Of a DNA stretch of 64,000 nt, positions 50,659 to 58,917 are shown piece after piece. Both the position numbers and the translations under genes were made by a program. How positions within the stretch are numbered: position 1 is the stretch's first letter; each line of letters starts with the position of its first letter. Under the pieces are notes generated by a model that was not told the DNA's origin, searched no databases, and saw only the letters and a program-made list of their open reading frames with translations. The stretch is from Victivallis sp. Marseille-Q1083 (GTDB lineage: Bacteria; Verrucomicrobiota; Lentisphaeria; Victivallales; Victivallaceae), in contig NZ_CAHJXL010000001.1 in assembly GCF_903645315.1 (NCBI RefSeq), positions 310,001-374,000 of the forward strand, read 5' to 3'.

Positions 50659-52043
50659 ATCTCCTGCGTGAACTGGCCGGCATCGGCCTTGTCGGCGTCC
50701 TCTTTCTGTCGCTTTTTCTGCTTGGCGAGCTGTTGCGAAAAATTTGGCACCTCGACGGGGAGCTGACCAGAAAATTCGTCCATTTCGGCGGCTGTGCGGT
50801 AGCGATGCTGTTTCCGCTGCTGCTGTCCAGCCAGTGGAGCGTGTTCCTGCTGGGCATCGTATTTTCACTGCTGATCTACCTCTCCGCCCGCCGGGGCAAG
50901 CTGCAGTCGATCCACGGCGTCGAACGCAAGACCCTCGGCGGCATTTACCACCCGATCGCCATTTATCTGTGTTTTCTCATCTGCTCGCTGCTGAACAAAA
51001 TGGTCTTTTACGAAATCGCCATCATGGTGCTGGCGCTGTCGGACAGCATGGCGGCCCTCGTCGGCAAGAGTTACGGTCAGCGCATTTACCGGGTGGAGCG
51101 TGACAGCCGGAAGAGCCTTGAGGGGTCAATCATTTTTTTCCTGCTGACGTTCCTGGTCGTTCATCTCTCTCTGCTGCTGCTGACCGGGATGGGCCGGCTC
51201 GAATCGGTGCTGACGGCATTGCTGATCGCGATTCTGGTGACGCTGTTCGAGGCTATTTCGCTCGGCGGGGCCGACAACTTGTTCGTCCCGCTGGGGACGG
51301 TGTTCCTGCTGCTGAAAAATGTTTCGCCGGCGATCGGTGAAATCGGCTTTCAGCTTCTCGCCCTGGCGCTGACCGCCCTGCTGCTCTGGCTCATCGTCCG
51401 GCCGTTTCGTAAAATCGGCTTTTCCGGCAACATCGCGCTGATCCTGGCGGCCTACACCGGCTGGGGACTGGTCGATTTTTACTGGATGCTGCCGATCCTT
51501 TACGGCGTGCTGCTGATCTGCCGAACCGGCTGGATCGTCGACACGCCGGAAGATCCGGAAGAGGTTTACCGGGTGCAGCCGGCCTTCTATCTGGTTGTGG
51601 TGCCGGTCGGCTGGGTCCTGGCGGCCAATCTCGCCGGCAAACTCTATACGCCGGCCATGCCGCCCTGGTTTTTCCCCCCTTATGCGGCAGCGCTGGTCGG
51701 TCAGTTGGCAATCCTGCGCCTGCGCAAACGTCTGGCCCACCGGCGGGATATTTCCGCCGGAAGCCTGTGGTACGACACCGTGTTGCTATGGCTGTTTCCG
51801 GCGGCGCTGTTTCCGGTGGTGTTTCAGGAGTTTTCCGTGCGAATCATTCTGCTGCAACTGGCGGCGCTGGCAACGGCACTGGCGGCGGTATTTTTCTACC
51901 GTTACGGCGTGGCCGGCAAAAGGCTGACGCCGGCGCTTTCGCTGCGGCTGCGGATGTCCCTGGTTCTGGTCAGTTCGATCGGACTGGGCGTGTTGAGTTT
52001 GTTTGCATTCTGTCCAGAAAGGTGGTGGCAAGGTGAGTTATGA
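50655..52043 (+). CDS. Phytol/dolichol-kinase-like (SEC59/VTE5) integral membrane protein with extra C-terminal membrane domain
   Basis: A 462-residue membrane protein. The first ~220 residues match the CTP-dependent polyprenol/phytol kinase family: LTRKFVHFGGCAVAM, KTLGGIYHPIAIYL, ALSDSMAALVGKSYGQRIY with RKSLEGSIIFFLLTFLV, and FEAISLGGADNLFVPLGTVF. In VTE5/SEC59 these bind CTP and the isoprenoid alcohol. The remaining ~240 residues add about six further membrane segments, including a helix pair before KRLAHRRDISAGSLWYD; I do not recognise this part. A kinase for an isoprenoid or diglyceride fits the UbiA and BtaA-like neighbours. Start overlaps the BtaA-like gene (ATGA); the next gene's GTG lies 11 bases before its end. 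Confidence 0.75.
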   Translation: MNLLRELAGIGLVGVLFLSLFLLGELLRKIWHLDGELTRKFVHFGGCAVAMLFPLLLSSQWSVFLLGIVFSLLIYLSARRGKLQSIHGVERKTLGGIYHPIAIYLCFLICSLLNKMVFYEIAIMVLALSDSMAALVGKSYGQRIYRVERDSRKSLEGSIIFFLLTFLVVHLSLLLLTGMGRLESVLTALLIAILVTLFEAISLGGADNLFVPLGTVFLLLKNVSPAIGEIGFQLLALALTALLLWLIVRPFRKIGFSGNIALILAAYTGWGLVDFYWMLPILYGVLLICRTGWIVDTPEDPEEVYRVQPAFYLVVVPVGWVLAANLAGKLYTPAMPPWFFPPYAAALVGQLAILRLRKRLAHRRDISAGSLWYDTVLLWLFPAALFPVVFQEFSVRIILLQLAALATALAAVFFYRYGVAGKRLTPALSLRLRMSLVLVSSIGLGVLSLFAFCPERWWQGEL

Positions 52044-53046
52044 AATACAGTCGTTTCCGGTCTCCGACGCCGATGCGGCCGAACAGTTCGTTTCCTTCCG
52101 GCGGCAGCTTTACGCCGACAGTCCCCACGGCCGGCCGGCGCCGGAAGTGATTCCCCCCACGGCCCGGTTGTTCATGGTCCGGCAAGCCGGGCAAATCGTC
52201 GCCCGGGCCGCCGCGCTGGTCAACGATCAATTGCGTTACCGCCGCCAAGTGCCGGGACTGCTCGGTTTTTTCGAAGCGCGCTTCGAACGGCAGGGCGCCG
52301 GCATGTTGTTTTCGGCCATCGGCGACCATTTCCGGCAAGCCGGTTTCACGACGCTGATCGGTCCGCTGAACGGCTCCACCTGGCAGGCTTACCGGGTGAC
52401 GCTGCCAAGTTCCCGGCCGCCGTTCTTTCTCGATCACGTCAATCCGCCTTATTATCAGGAATTGTTTGAATCCAACGGCTTCGCCGCCATCGGCTCCTAT
52501 CTTTCCAGCCGGGTGCGGTTGACCGGGACAAGTTTCTCCCGGCTGGAACGCTTCGAACCGTATTTCCGGCAGCGCGGTTTCCGCCTCCGCACCTTCGATG
52601 CCGGCAATGCGGTCGGGGAGTTGAAGAAGATTCACGCGCTCGCGCTGGAAAGTTTTCGTCACAATTTTCTCTATACGCCGATCTCCGAGGAAAATTTTCT
52701 GGCGCAATACCGCGCCATTCTGCCGTTTGTCAAGCCGGAGTTCGTGCTGCTGGCCGAAAAACCGGACGGCCGCCTGGCCGGTTTTCTGTTCGCCCTCGAC
52801 AACCGTTTCGCGCCGGAAAAGCGGGAACTGGTCATCAAAACGCTGGCCGCCGCCCCGGAGCCGGCTTGTCGGGGCATCGGCGCCTTTCTGGTCGAAACCG
52901 TCCAGCGGCAGGCCTTTCTGGCCGGCTATGAAGCGGTCTACCATGCGCTGATGCACAGCGACAACACGTCGGCCCGCATCGGCAAAGCCGCCGCAGAACT
53001 TTATCACGAATACCGCCTGTACGGCAAGGAGTTGACCGGATGCTGA
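52033..53046 (+). CDS. GNAT-like acyltransferase of uncharacterised type
   Basis: A 337-residue protein related to a widespread uncharacterised GNAT-fold group. The group's blocks are present: GQIVARAAALVND, GLLGFFEARFE, GFTTLIGPLNGSTWQAYRVTL, PPFFLDHVNPPYYQELFESNGF, and an acetyl-CoA-type ending CRGIGAFLVETVQRQAFLAGYEAVYHALMHSDNTSA ('G-x-G-x-x-L' and 'N-x-x-a'). Its acyl donor and acceptor are unknown. I chose the GTG at 52033, preceded by AGAAAGGTGG; no ATG is available near the expected start. It overlaps both neighbours in the six-gene operon, so an acyl or amino-acyl step in lipid assembly is plausible. Confidence 0.68.
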   Translation: MSYEIQSFPVSDADAAEQFVSFRRQLYADSPHGRPAPEVIPPTARLFMVRQAGQIVARAAALVNDQLRYRRQVPGLLGFFEARFERQGAGMLFSAIGDHFRQAGFTTLIGPLNGSTWQAYRVTLPSSRPPFFLDHVNPPYYQELFESNGFAAIGSYLSSRVRLTGTSFSRLERFEPYFRQRGFRLRTFDAGNAVGELKKIHALALESFRHNFLYTPISEENFLAQYRAILPFVKPEFVLLAEKPDGRLAGFLFALDNRFAPEKRELVIKTLAAAPEPACRGIGAFLVETVQRQAFLAGYEAVYHALMHSDNTSARIGKAAAELYHEYRLYGKELTGC

Positions 53047-54614
53047 CCAACATCGTCGAATTGCTGTTCGAACAGGAACAAAAACAGCCGGACCGTCCGG
53101 CCCTCCTGCACCGCGACCGGCGCATCACCTTCCGCGAACTGGCCGACAACGTTCGCCGCCGGGCCGGTTACCTGCGGAAACGGCAGCTCGGCGCCGGCGA
53201 CCGCATATTGATTTTCGTGCCGATGTCGATCGAGCTTTATGAAATTCTGCTGGCTGTCTTCCAAATCGGCGGCACGGCGGTGTTTCTCGATGCCTGGGCG
53301 GACCGGCGGCGAATGGAACAGGCGCTGGAAATCGCCGGCTGCCGGGGCTTTATCGGCATTCCGAAAGCCTTTTTCCTGCTGCTGCGCTCCAGCCGGCTTC
53401 GCCGGGTACCGCTCAAACTCTTCTCCTCTTTTCCCGGACCAAAGGCGGCCGATGCCGCCGCCGGAGCGGCAACGGCCGCCACCGAACCGGACGAAGCGGC
53501 GCTGATCACCTTCACCACCGGCAGCACCGGCCGGCCGAAAGCGGCGTTGCGCACCCACGCCTTTCTGCTGGAACAACACCGGGTGCTGCGGCGGGAACTG
53601 GCTCTGCCCGCCGCAGCAATCGATCTGGCCACGCTGCCGATCTTCGTCCTGAGCAACCTTGCCGCCGGTCTGACTACATTGATTCCCGATTTCGATCCGC
53701 GGCGGCCGGGTGAAATCGACGGCCGGCAAATCGCCGCCGAAGCCGCCCGGCATCAAGTGACCTCCACCGCCGGCTCCCCGGCTTTTTACGACCGGCTCGC
53801 CGCCGCGGCCGACGGCAGCGCGATTCCATCGCTGCGCCAGATTTTCCTCGGCGGCGCCGCGGTATTTCCCAATCTGGCCCAACGACTGATCCAGGCCTTC
53901 CCCGATGCCGCCATTCAAATCGTCTACGGTTCCACCGAAGCCGAACCGATCGCCGCCATCGCCGCCCGGGAAGTCGCGGCCGCCTCCGGCGAGCGCATCC
54001 TGCGTGACGGGCTGCCGGTCGGGCGGGTCTGCGACAGCATCGAACCGGCCGTCATCCCGATCACCGCCGCTCCGCTGCCGCCGTTCAGCGAAGCCGAATG
54101 GGAGCAATTCAAACTGCCGCCCGGCGAAACGGGTGAAATCTGCGTCGCCGGCAACCATGTCCTGAAACAATATCTCAACAGTCCGGAGGCGATGAAACAG
54201 AATAAAATCGCCGTCGGCCAGCGGCTGTTCCACCGCACCGGCGATGCCGGCCGACTGGATGAAAACGGCAATCTATTCCTGCTCGGCCGGGCCAAGACCA
54301 TTTTTACCCTGCAGGACGGCCGCCGCTGCTATCCGATGCCGATCGAGTATCTGCTGCAGCAGCTCCCCGGCGTCACCGCCGGCACCATCCTGCCGATCGG
54401 CGGCCGCGCCGTCTTGATCGTTGAGCCGGAAACGGACGACGAAGCCAGCCGGCAGGCCATCGCCGCACAAATCGGACAACTGGCGCTGCCCGGTGAAAAA
54501 CTTCATTTTCTCAAGCCGATTCCGCGCGATCCACGCCACCAGTCCAAGTTCGATTACGACCGGATCGCCGCCCTCTGTCTCCCGAATGCGGCCGCCGGGC
54601 CGGCTTCCCGATAG
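53040..54614 (+). CDS. AMP-dependent synthetase/ligase, OleC-like
   Basis: A 524-residue adenylate-forming enzyme that would activate a carboxylic acid with ATP. Motifs: P-loop LITFTTGSTGRPKAALRTH, the YGSTEAEPIA adenine site, hinge LFHRTGDAGRLDENGNLFLLGR, and the C-terminal Lys (K503) in PRDPRHQSKFDYDR. The P-D-x-RH-x-x-K ending and YG-TEA-P resemble OleC, which makes beta-lactones from beta-hydroxy acids, but no OleA, OleB or OleD is near. It may activate a fatty or hydroxy-fatty acid for the lipid made by the operon. Start overlaps the GNAT-like gene by 7 bases; it is the last gene and converges on a LacI-type gene. Confidence 0.82.
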   Translation: MLTNIVELLFEQEQKQPDRPALLHRDRRITFRELADNVRRRAGYLRKRQLGAGDRILIFVPMSIELYEILLAVFQIGGTAVFLDAWADRRRMEQALEIAGCRGFIGIPKAFFLLLRSSRLRRVPLKLFSSFPGPKAADAAAGAATAATEPDEAALITFTTGSTGRPKAALRTHAFLLEQHRVLRRELALPAAAIDLATLPIFVLSNLAAGLTTLIPDFDPRRPGEIDGRQIAAEAARHQVTSTAGSPAFYDRLAAAADGSAIPSLRQIFLGGAAVFPNLAQRLIQAFPDAAIQIVYGSTEAEPIAAIAAREVAAASGERILRDGLPVGRVCDSIEPAVIPITAAPLPPFSEAEWEQFKLPPGETGEICVAGNHVLKQYLNSPEAMKQNKIAVGQRLFHRTGDAGRLDENGNLFLLGRAKTIFTLQDGRRCYPMPIEYLLQQLPGVTAGTILPIGGRAVLIVEPETDDEASRQAIAAQIGQLALPGEKLHFLKPIPRDPRHQSKFDYDRIAALCLPNAAAGPASR

Positions 54615-54659
54615 GCGGCGGCGGTTCGCTCCGACGACGGCGCGGCCGCCGGCTTCTTT

Positions 54660-54675
54660 GCTTCAAGGTTGAAGC
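54660..54675. promoter_or_regulatory. Second copy of the GCTTCAA/TTGAAGC palindrome, downstream of the LacI-type gene
   Basis: GCTTCAAGGTTGAAGC is a perfect palindrome with a 2-base centre and has the same arms as the site at 55718-55735. It lies inside a longer imperfect GC-rich hairpin (about 54640-54695) between convergent genes, so it may be an operator, the tip of a terminator, or both. Confidence 0.5.
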
Positions 54676-54695
54676 GGAAGGCCGCGGCCGCCGTT

Positions 54696-55691
54696 TCAAG
54701 TGGTTTTGCGCACCACCAGCGAGACATCCAGCACTTTCGATTTGATCTTTTTGCGGTTGATCAACTGGAACAGCATCTCCGCGGCCATGATGCCGAGCTC
54801 CTCCTTCGGCTGCGCCATCGTCGTCAACGGGTAAACGAGTTGATTCGCCGCCATCTCCAGATCGTCGAAGCCGACCACCGCCAGGCTCTGCGGCACCTTG
54901 CGCCGGCAGGCCAGCGCCGCCTTGACCGCGCCCAGCGCCGCCGCATCCGACGCAGCAAAGAGCGCATTGATCTCCGGATGGGCCACCAGCAGCCGCTCGG
55001 TTTTCTCGGCAGCGTCGGCGAGATCGAATTCGCATTCGACACACCATTCGCCGCGAAACGGCAGATTCAAACTGCGCAACGCTTCCAGAAAACCGAAATA
55101 ACGCTGGTTGAGTTCGTAGGAAGAGCGGTTGTGCGTCAACATGCCGATACGGTGGTAGCCGCGTTCCTTGAGATGGGCAACCGCCAGATAGCTGGCATGA
55201 TAGTTGTCGACGACGATATAGCCGCTGCCGACCCCCGGCAACTGGCTGAGCACCTGCAGCACCGGGATGCCGGATTCGGCCAGCAGCTCGTAACATTGAC
55301 ACAACTCCGGCCGGGCGTAAAGAATGATGCCGTCGACCTGGCGCTGCAGGAAACGCTCGATGGTATTCTTTTCCACCTGAAAATCACCGTTGGAGTTGCC
55401 GAGGATGATCGAAAAATTCTCCTGGGTGGCAATTTTCTCGATGCCGGCGATCACCCGGTTGAAAAAGCTGATGTTCAAGTACGGCAGCAGCACGCCGATC
55501 AGGAAGCTCCGCCGCGTCACCAGCGAACGGGCCAGCGCGTTCGGCGTATAATTCAACTGCCGGGCCGTCTCTAGAATCTTCTGCCTGGTCTCCGGCGCCA
55601 GGCGGCCGGTGCCGTTCAGGCCGAAGGAAACCGCTTTCGGCGACAGGCCGAGCTGGCGGGCGATATCGGTGATCGTGGTGCGTTTGGTCAT
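54696..55691 (-). CDS. LacI-family transcription regulator
   Basis: A 331-residue LacI regulator with a textbook HTH and hinge: TTITDIARQLGLSPKAVSFGLN, then TRQKILETARQLNYTPNALARSLVTRRS. The effector domain has FLIGVLLPYLNISFFNRVIAG, VDGIILYARPEL, GYIVVDNYHASYLAVAHL, RGYHRIGMLTHN and PQSLAVVGFDDLEMAANQLVYPLTTMAQP. Identical palindromic arms flank the gene at 55718-55735 (promoter side) and 54660-54675 (end), so autoregulation by looping is possible. It lies downstream of an AraC-type gene on the same strand. A target among nearby glycosidase or symporter genes is likely but not shown. Confidence 0.93.
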   Translation of the reverse strand: MTKRTTITDIARQLGLSPKAVSFGLNGTGRLAPETRQKILETARQLNYTPNALARSLVTRRSFLIGVLLPYLNISFFNRVIAGIEKIATQENFSIILGNSNGDFQVEKNTIERFLQRQVDGIILYARPELCQCYELLAESGIPVLQVLSQLPGVGSGYIVVDNYHASYLAVAHLKERGYHRIGMLTHNRSSYELNQRYFGFLEALRSLNLPFRGEWCVECEFDLADAAEKTERLLVAHPEINALFAASDAAALGAVKAALACRRKVPQSLAVVGFDDLEMAANQLVYPLTTMAQPKEELGIMAAEMLFQLINRKKIKSKVLDVSLVVRKTT

Positions 55692-55717
55692 TTTTCCACC
55701 TCATGAACCATCCGGTT

Positions 55718-55735
55718 TGCTTCAACATTGAAGCA
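55718..55735. promoter_or_regulatory. LacI-type operator TGCTTCAACATTGAAGCA
   Basis: An 18-base palindrome (8-base arms, 2-base centre), 27 bases upstream of the LacI-type start codon on the minus strand. Its arms recur at 54660-54675. Confidence 0.65.
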
Positions 55736-55791
55736 TTTTGTATCGAAATTCAACAATAATCTGAACATCAAACGGTTATCCAGCGAATGAC

Positions 55792-56667
55792 TCATTTCAG
55801 GATATCCGCCAGATAAGTCATCTTCTTCATCCGCTGCCGGTATTCCCGCGGCGATTCGCCGGTGAACTGCTTGAAGGCCGCCGAAAAACTGAACTCGTCG
55901 CTGTAACCGATCTTATCGGCCAGAAAACGCAGCGGCAAGTCACTGCGCACCAACAACAGCATCGCCTGCTTCATCCGGTTTTCGACAATCAGCCGATGCG
56001 GCGATTTACCGTAGTATTTGCGGCAATAACGCTGCAACGTGGAAACCGACATCTTCAATTCCTTCGCCAGTTTCCGCTGGTCCCAGCCTTGTTCCGGATG
56101 CGCCGCCACTTCATTCCATAAATTCTGGAACGTCTCCCAGGAGTCGTTGTCGTTTCCCTTGAAAAAAACCCGCAGATAATGGACGATCAATTCGGCATAG
56201 TGCCGCGCCGCCTGGCCGTCGCGCTTCGCCTCCAGAATGAAATTGCGCATCGAAAATTCCAACTGCGGCATGAATTCCACCACCTTCAACTCCAGTGCCG
56301 AGGAGAACGCAACCTCCCACGGCGCAGCGGGATCCAGATAAAACCAGATCATCGACCAGCGCTCGCCGGCCACCCCGAAATCGGTCGCCCCGCTGCCCGC
56401 CGCATAAAAAATCGCTTCACCCGGCTGCAAATCATACTGCCGGTTGTCCGAACGCCAGTAGCCCCGGCCGGCGATCGTAAAGGTCAGCAGATGCTGGTCG
56501 TAACCGCTCGGACTGCGCATGAAATAACCGTCGACCAAGTCGCTGACGCCGGCAAATTGAATCCCGTGTGACCTCAATAATGAGGAAACCGGCAATTCCA
56601 GCGGCAAATATTCCTCCCGGCAGCCGCTCGGAATGCAATGGCTGATCTGCTGTTGACGATTTTTCAC
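55792..56667 (-). CDS. AraC-family transcription regulator
   Basis: A ~291-residue AraC regulator. The sensor half has SGYDQHLLTFTIAGRGYWRSDNRQYDLQPGEAIFYAAG and RWSMIWFYLDP; the DNA-binding half has WDQRKLAKELKMSVSTLQRYCRKYYG, SPHRLIVENRMKQAMLLL and LRFLADKIGYSDEFSFSAAFKQFTGESPREYR. No ATG suits the start. I chose GTG 56667 (GGAAGAGA lies 12 bases upstream); TTG 56724 would add 19 residues. It diverges from the fifth prepilin-like gene across 370 bases, so that operon (prepilin, DUF4434, glycosidase-like, symporter) is its likely target. Confidence 0.85.
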   Translation of the reverse strand: MKNRQQQISHCIPSGCREEYLPLELPVSSLLRSHGIQFAGVSDLVDGYFMRSPSGYDQHLLTFTIAGRGYWRSDNRQYDLQPGEAIFYAAGSGATDFGVAGERWSMIWFYLDPAAPWEVAFSSALELKVVEFMPQLEFSMRNFILEAKRDGQAARHYAELIVHYLRVFFKGNDNDSWETFQNLWNEVAAHPEQGWDQRKLAKELKMSVSTLQRYCRKYYGKSPHRLIVENRMKQAMLLLVRSDLPLRFLADKIGYSDEFSFSAAFKQFTGESPREYRQRMKKMTYLADILK

Positions 56668-56922
56668 AATATCCGTCTCTTCCGCGTTTGCCGGCCGTAC
56701 AGGCGTTCCGGCGTATTGTTGCAACTGATTTCTATGTTATTTGCCAATAAATATTAATAAAATACCTGCCAGCGCTGAAACGGAGCCGGATTCCGTTCCG
56801 CTGCCGGTTTAAAATATAGAATTGCCGGATCGGAAATACAATTTTCCGGAACGAAAAATCGCGTTTTTTTCCACTTTTTTTCAATTTGACCTTTTTTCAC
56901 ATGTTTTTGATTGTTTTTCCAA

Positions 56923-56951
56923 TTTACTTTTTCCGTTTTTTCCAGTATAAT
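56923..56951 (+). promoter_or_regulatory. Promoter of the fifth prepilin-like gene
   Basis: TTTACT at 56923-56928, 17-base spacer, TATAAT at 56946-56951, 86 bases before the ATG. Upstream (56725-56920) is AT-rich with small hairpins (for example CGGAAA/TTTCCG near 56829-56846) and no gene. Confidence 0.65.
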
Positions 56952-57037
56952 TATTACAGACGCAATTATGAACGAAAAGAAATGGCGAAATGTTCTCATT
57001 CCGTCGAATCGAAAAAACAAGCAGAAAGGGTGAAAAA

Positions 57038-57736
<699 letters not shown>

Positions 57737-57767
57737 TTGCCGCCCACCTTCCTGTCAGACAACCCTC

Positions 57768-57792
57768 GAGGGGTCCGGTTCGCCGGCCCCTC
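57768..57792 (+). terminator. Hairpin between prepilin-like and DUF4434 genes
   Basis: GAGGGG-T-CCGG pairs with CCGG-CCCCTC around a TTCG loop (one bulged T). Only TTAT follows, so it is likely a partial terminator or an mRNA-protecting hairpin. Confidence 0.55.
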
Positions 57793-57842
57793 TTATCCAC
57801 GAATTATTTTCTAACTTCTGAACTGTAAGGCTGAAAAGCAAA

Positions 57843-58874
57843 ATGCGTATCACAGGTACATTCTTGGACGAGATCAGCTTCGACATTCCCCACCACAACT
57901 GGGGTTATGCCGAATGGGACCATGATTTCTCGGCGATGAAAGCGATGGGAATCAAACGGGTTTTTCTGATCCGGGCGGCCAGCGGCAACTTTCTCACTTA
58001 CCCGTCAAAAGTCATTCCGGCTTTCGGCGGCATTTACCACACGCCGCCGGTCGACCTGATCGACCTGTTTCTGGAACTGGCGGAAAAGCATGACATGGAG
58101 TTCTACGCCGGGACCGTTCACGGCCATCCGGGCAACTGTGTCGACTGGACCGAAAAAATATTCCAGGATGAGGCGCATTTCAATGAGGAGATCATCGGAG
58201 AACTGCAGGAGCGCTACGGTCATCGCCGGGCCTTCGCCGGCTGGTATCTGACCCATGAAGTCTGCGCCAACCATCCGGGCGTCATCGAACTGTTCATCCG
58301 CCAGGGCCAATTCGCCAAAAAGATTTCCGGCAATAAACCGACGATGATCTCTCCCTATTTTGCCGGCTTCAAAGCCAAGGAAGCGGTCATGGATGACGAC
58401 ACCGTGCAATTGACGGTCGAAGAGCACGCCAGGCATTGGGACCGTATTTTCGCCGCCCTCGCCGGTTCAGTCGATTATGTCGCCTTTCAGGACGGCCATG
58501 TCGGCTATCATGAACTGGCCGACTACCTGGCGGTCACCCGCCAACTGGCAAACCGGCACGGCATCGGCTGCTGGAGCAATATCGAAAGTTTCGACCGTGA
58601 TATGCCGATCCGGTTCATGCCGATCAAATGGGAAAAATTTCTCTGGAAGATGGAATCGGCGGAAGCGGCCGGCATCACCGAAGGCATCACCTTCGAGTTC
58701 TCTCATTTCATGAGTCCCAACAGCATGTACCGTTCCGCCGCCGGCCTGTTCGATCAGTACTGCCGCCATTGCGGCTTGCCGGCCCGTTCCACCGACTTTC
58801 TGCCGGGCGGGCACAGCGAGGAACCGGCAGCAGCCAGACGGCACCGGAGCAAACGGCCGGTTTTTTACCGCTGA
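57843..58874 (+). CDS. DUF4434-like TIM-barrel protein
   Basis: A 343-residue protein resembling DUF4434, a glycosidase-like TIM-barrel family. It begins at the first barrel strand (RITGTFLDEISFDIPHHNWGYAEWDHDFSAMKAMGIKRVFLI) with no signal peptide. Later strand ends carry acidic or His residues: EFYAGTVHGH, FAGWYLTHEVCANHPG (possible acid/base Glu), VDYVAFQDGHVGYHEL, GCWSNIESFDRD and GITFEFSHFMSPNS. Only the C-terminal ~40 residues (basic, Pro-rich) fall outside the fold. A cytoplasmic sugar hydrolase is plausible. It lies between the prepilin-like gene and a secreted glycosidase-like protein. Confidence 0.65.
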   Translation: MRITGTFLDEISFDIPHHNWGYAEWDHDFSAMKAMGIKRVFLIRAASGNFLTYPSKVIPAFGGIYHTPPVDLIDLFLELAEKHDMEFYAGTVHGHPGNCVDWTEKIFQDEAHFNEEIIGELQERYGHRRAFAGWYLTHEVCANHPGVIELFIRQGQFAKKISGNKPTMISPYFAGFKAKEAVMDDDTVQLTVEEHARHWDRIFAALAGSVDYVAFQDGHVGYHELADYLAVTRQLANRHGIGCWSNIESFDRDMPIRFMPIKWEKFLWKMESAEAAGITEGITFEFSHFMSPNSMYRSAAGLFDQYCRHCGLPARSTDFLPGGHSEEPAAARRHRSKRPVFYR

Positions 58875-58917
58875 ATCATTTTCTGCTGCGATCTCAATGC
58901 CAAGAAAGAGGAAAATC

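Noticed and set aside
53040-54614. Ole-type hydrocarbon or beta-lactone biosynthesis cluster
   Set aside because: Only the AMP ligase resembles OleC. No thiolase-like OleA, hydrolase OleB or reductase OleD is encoded nearby.
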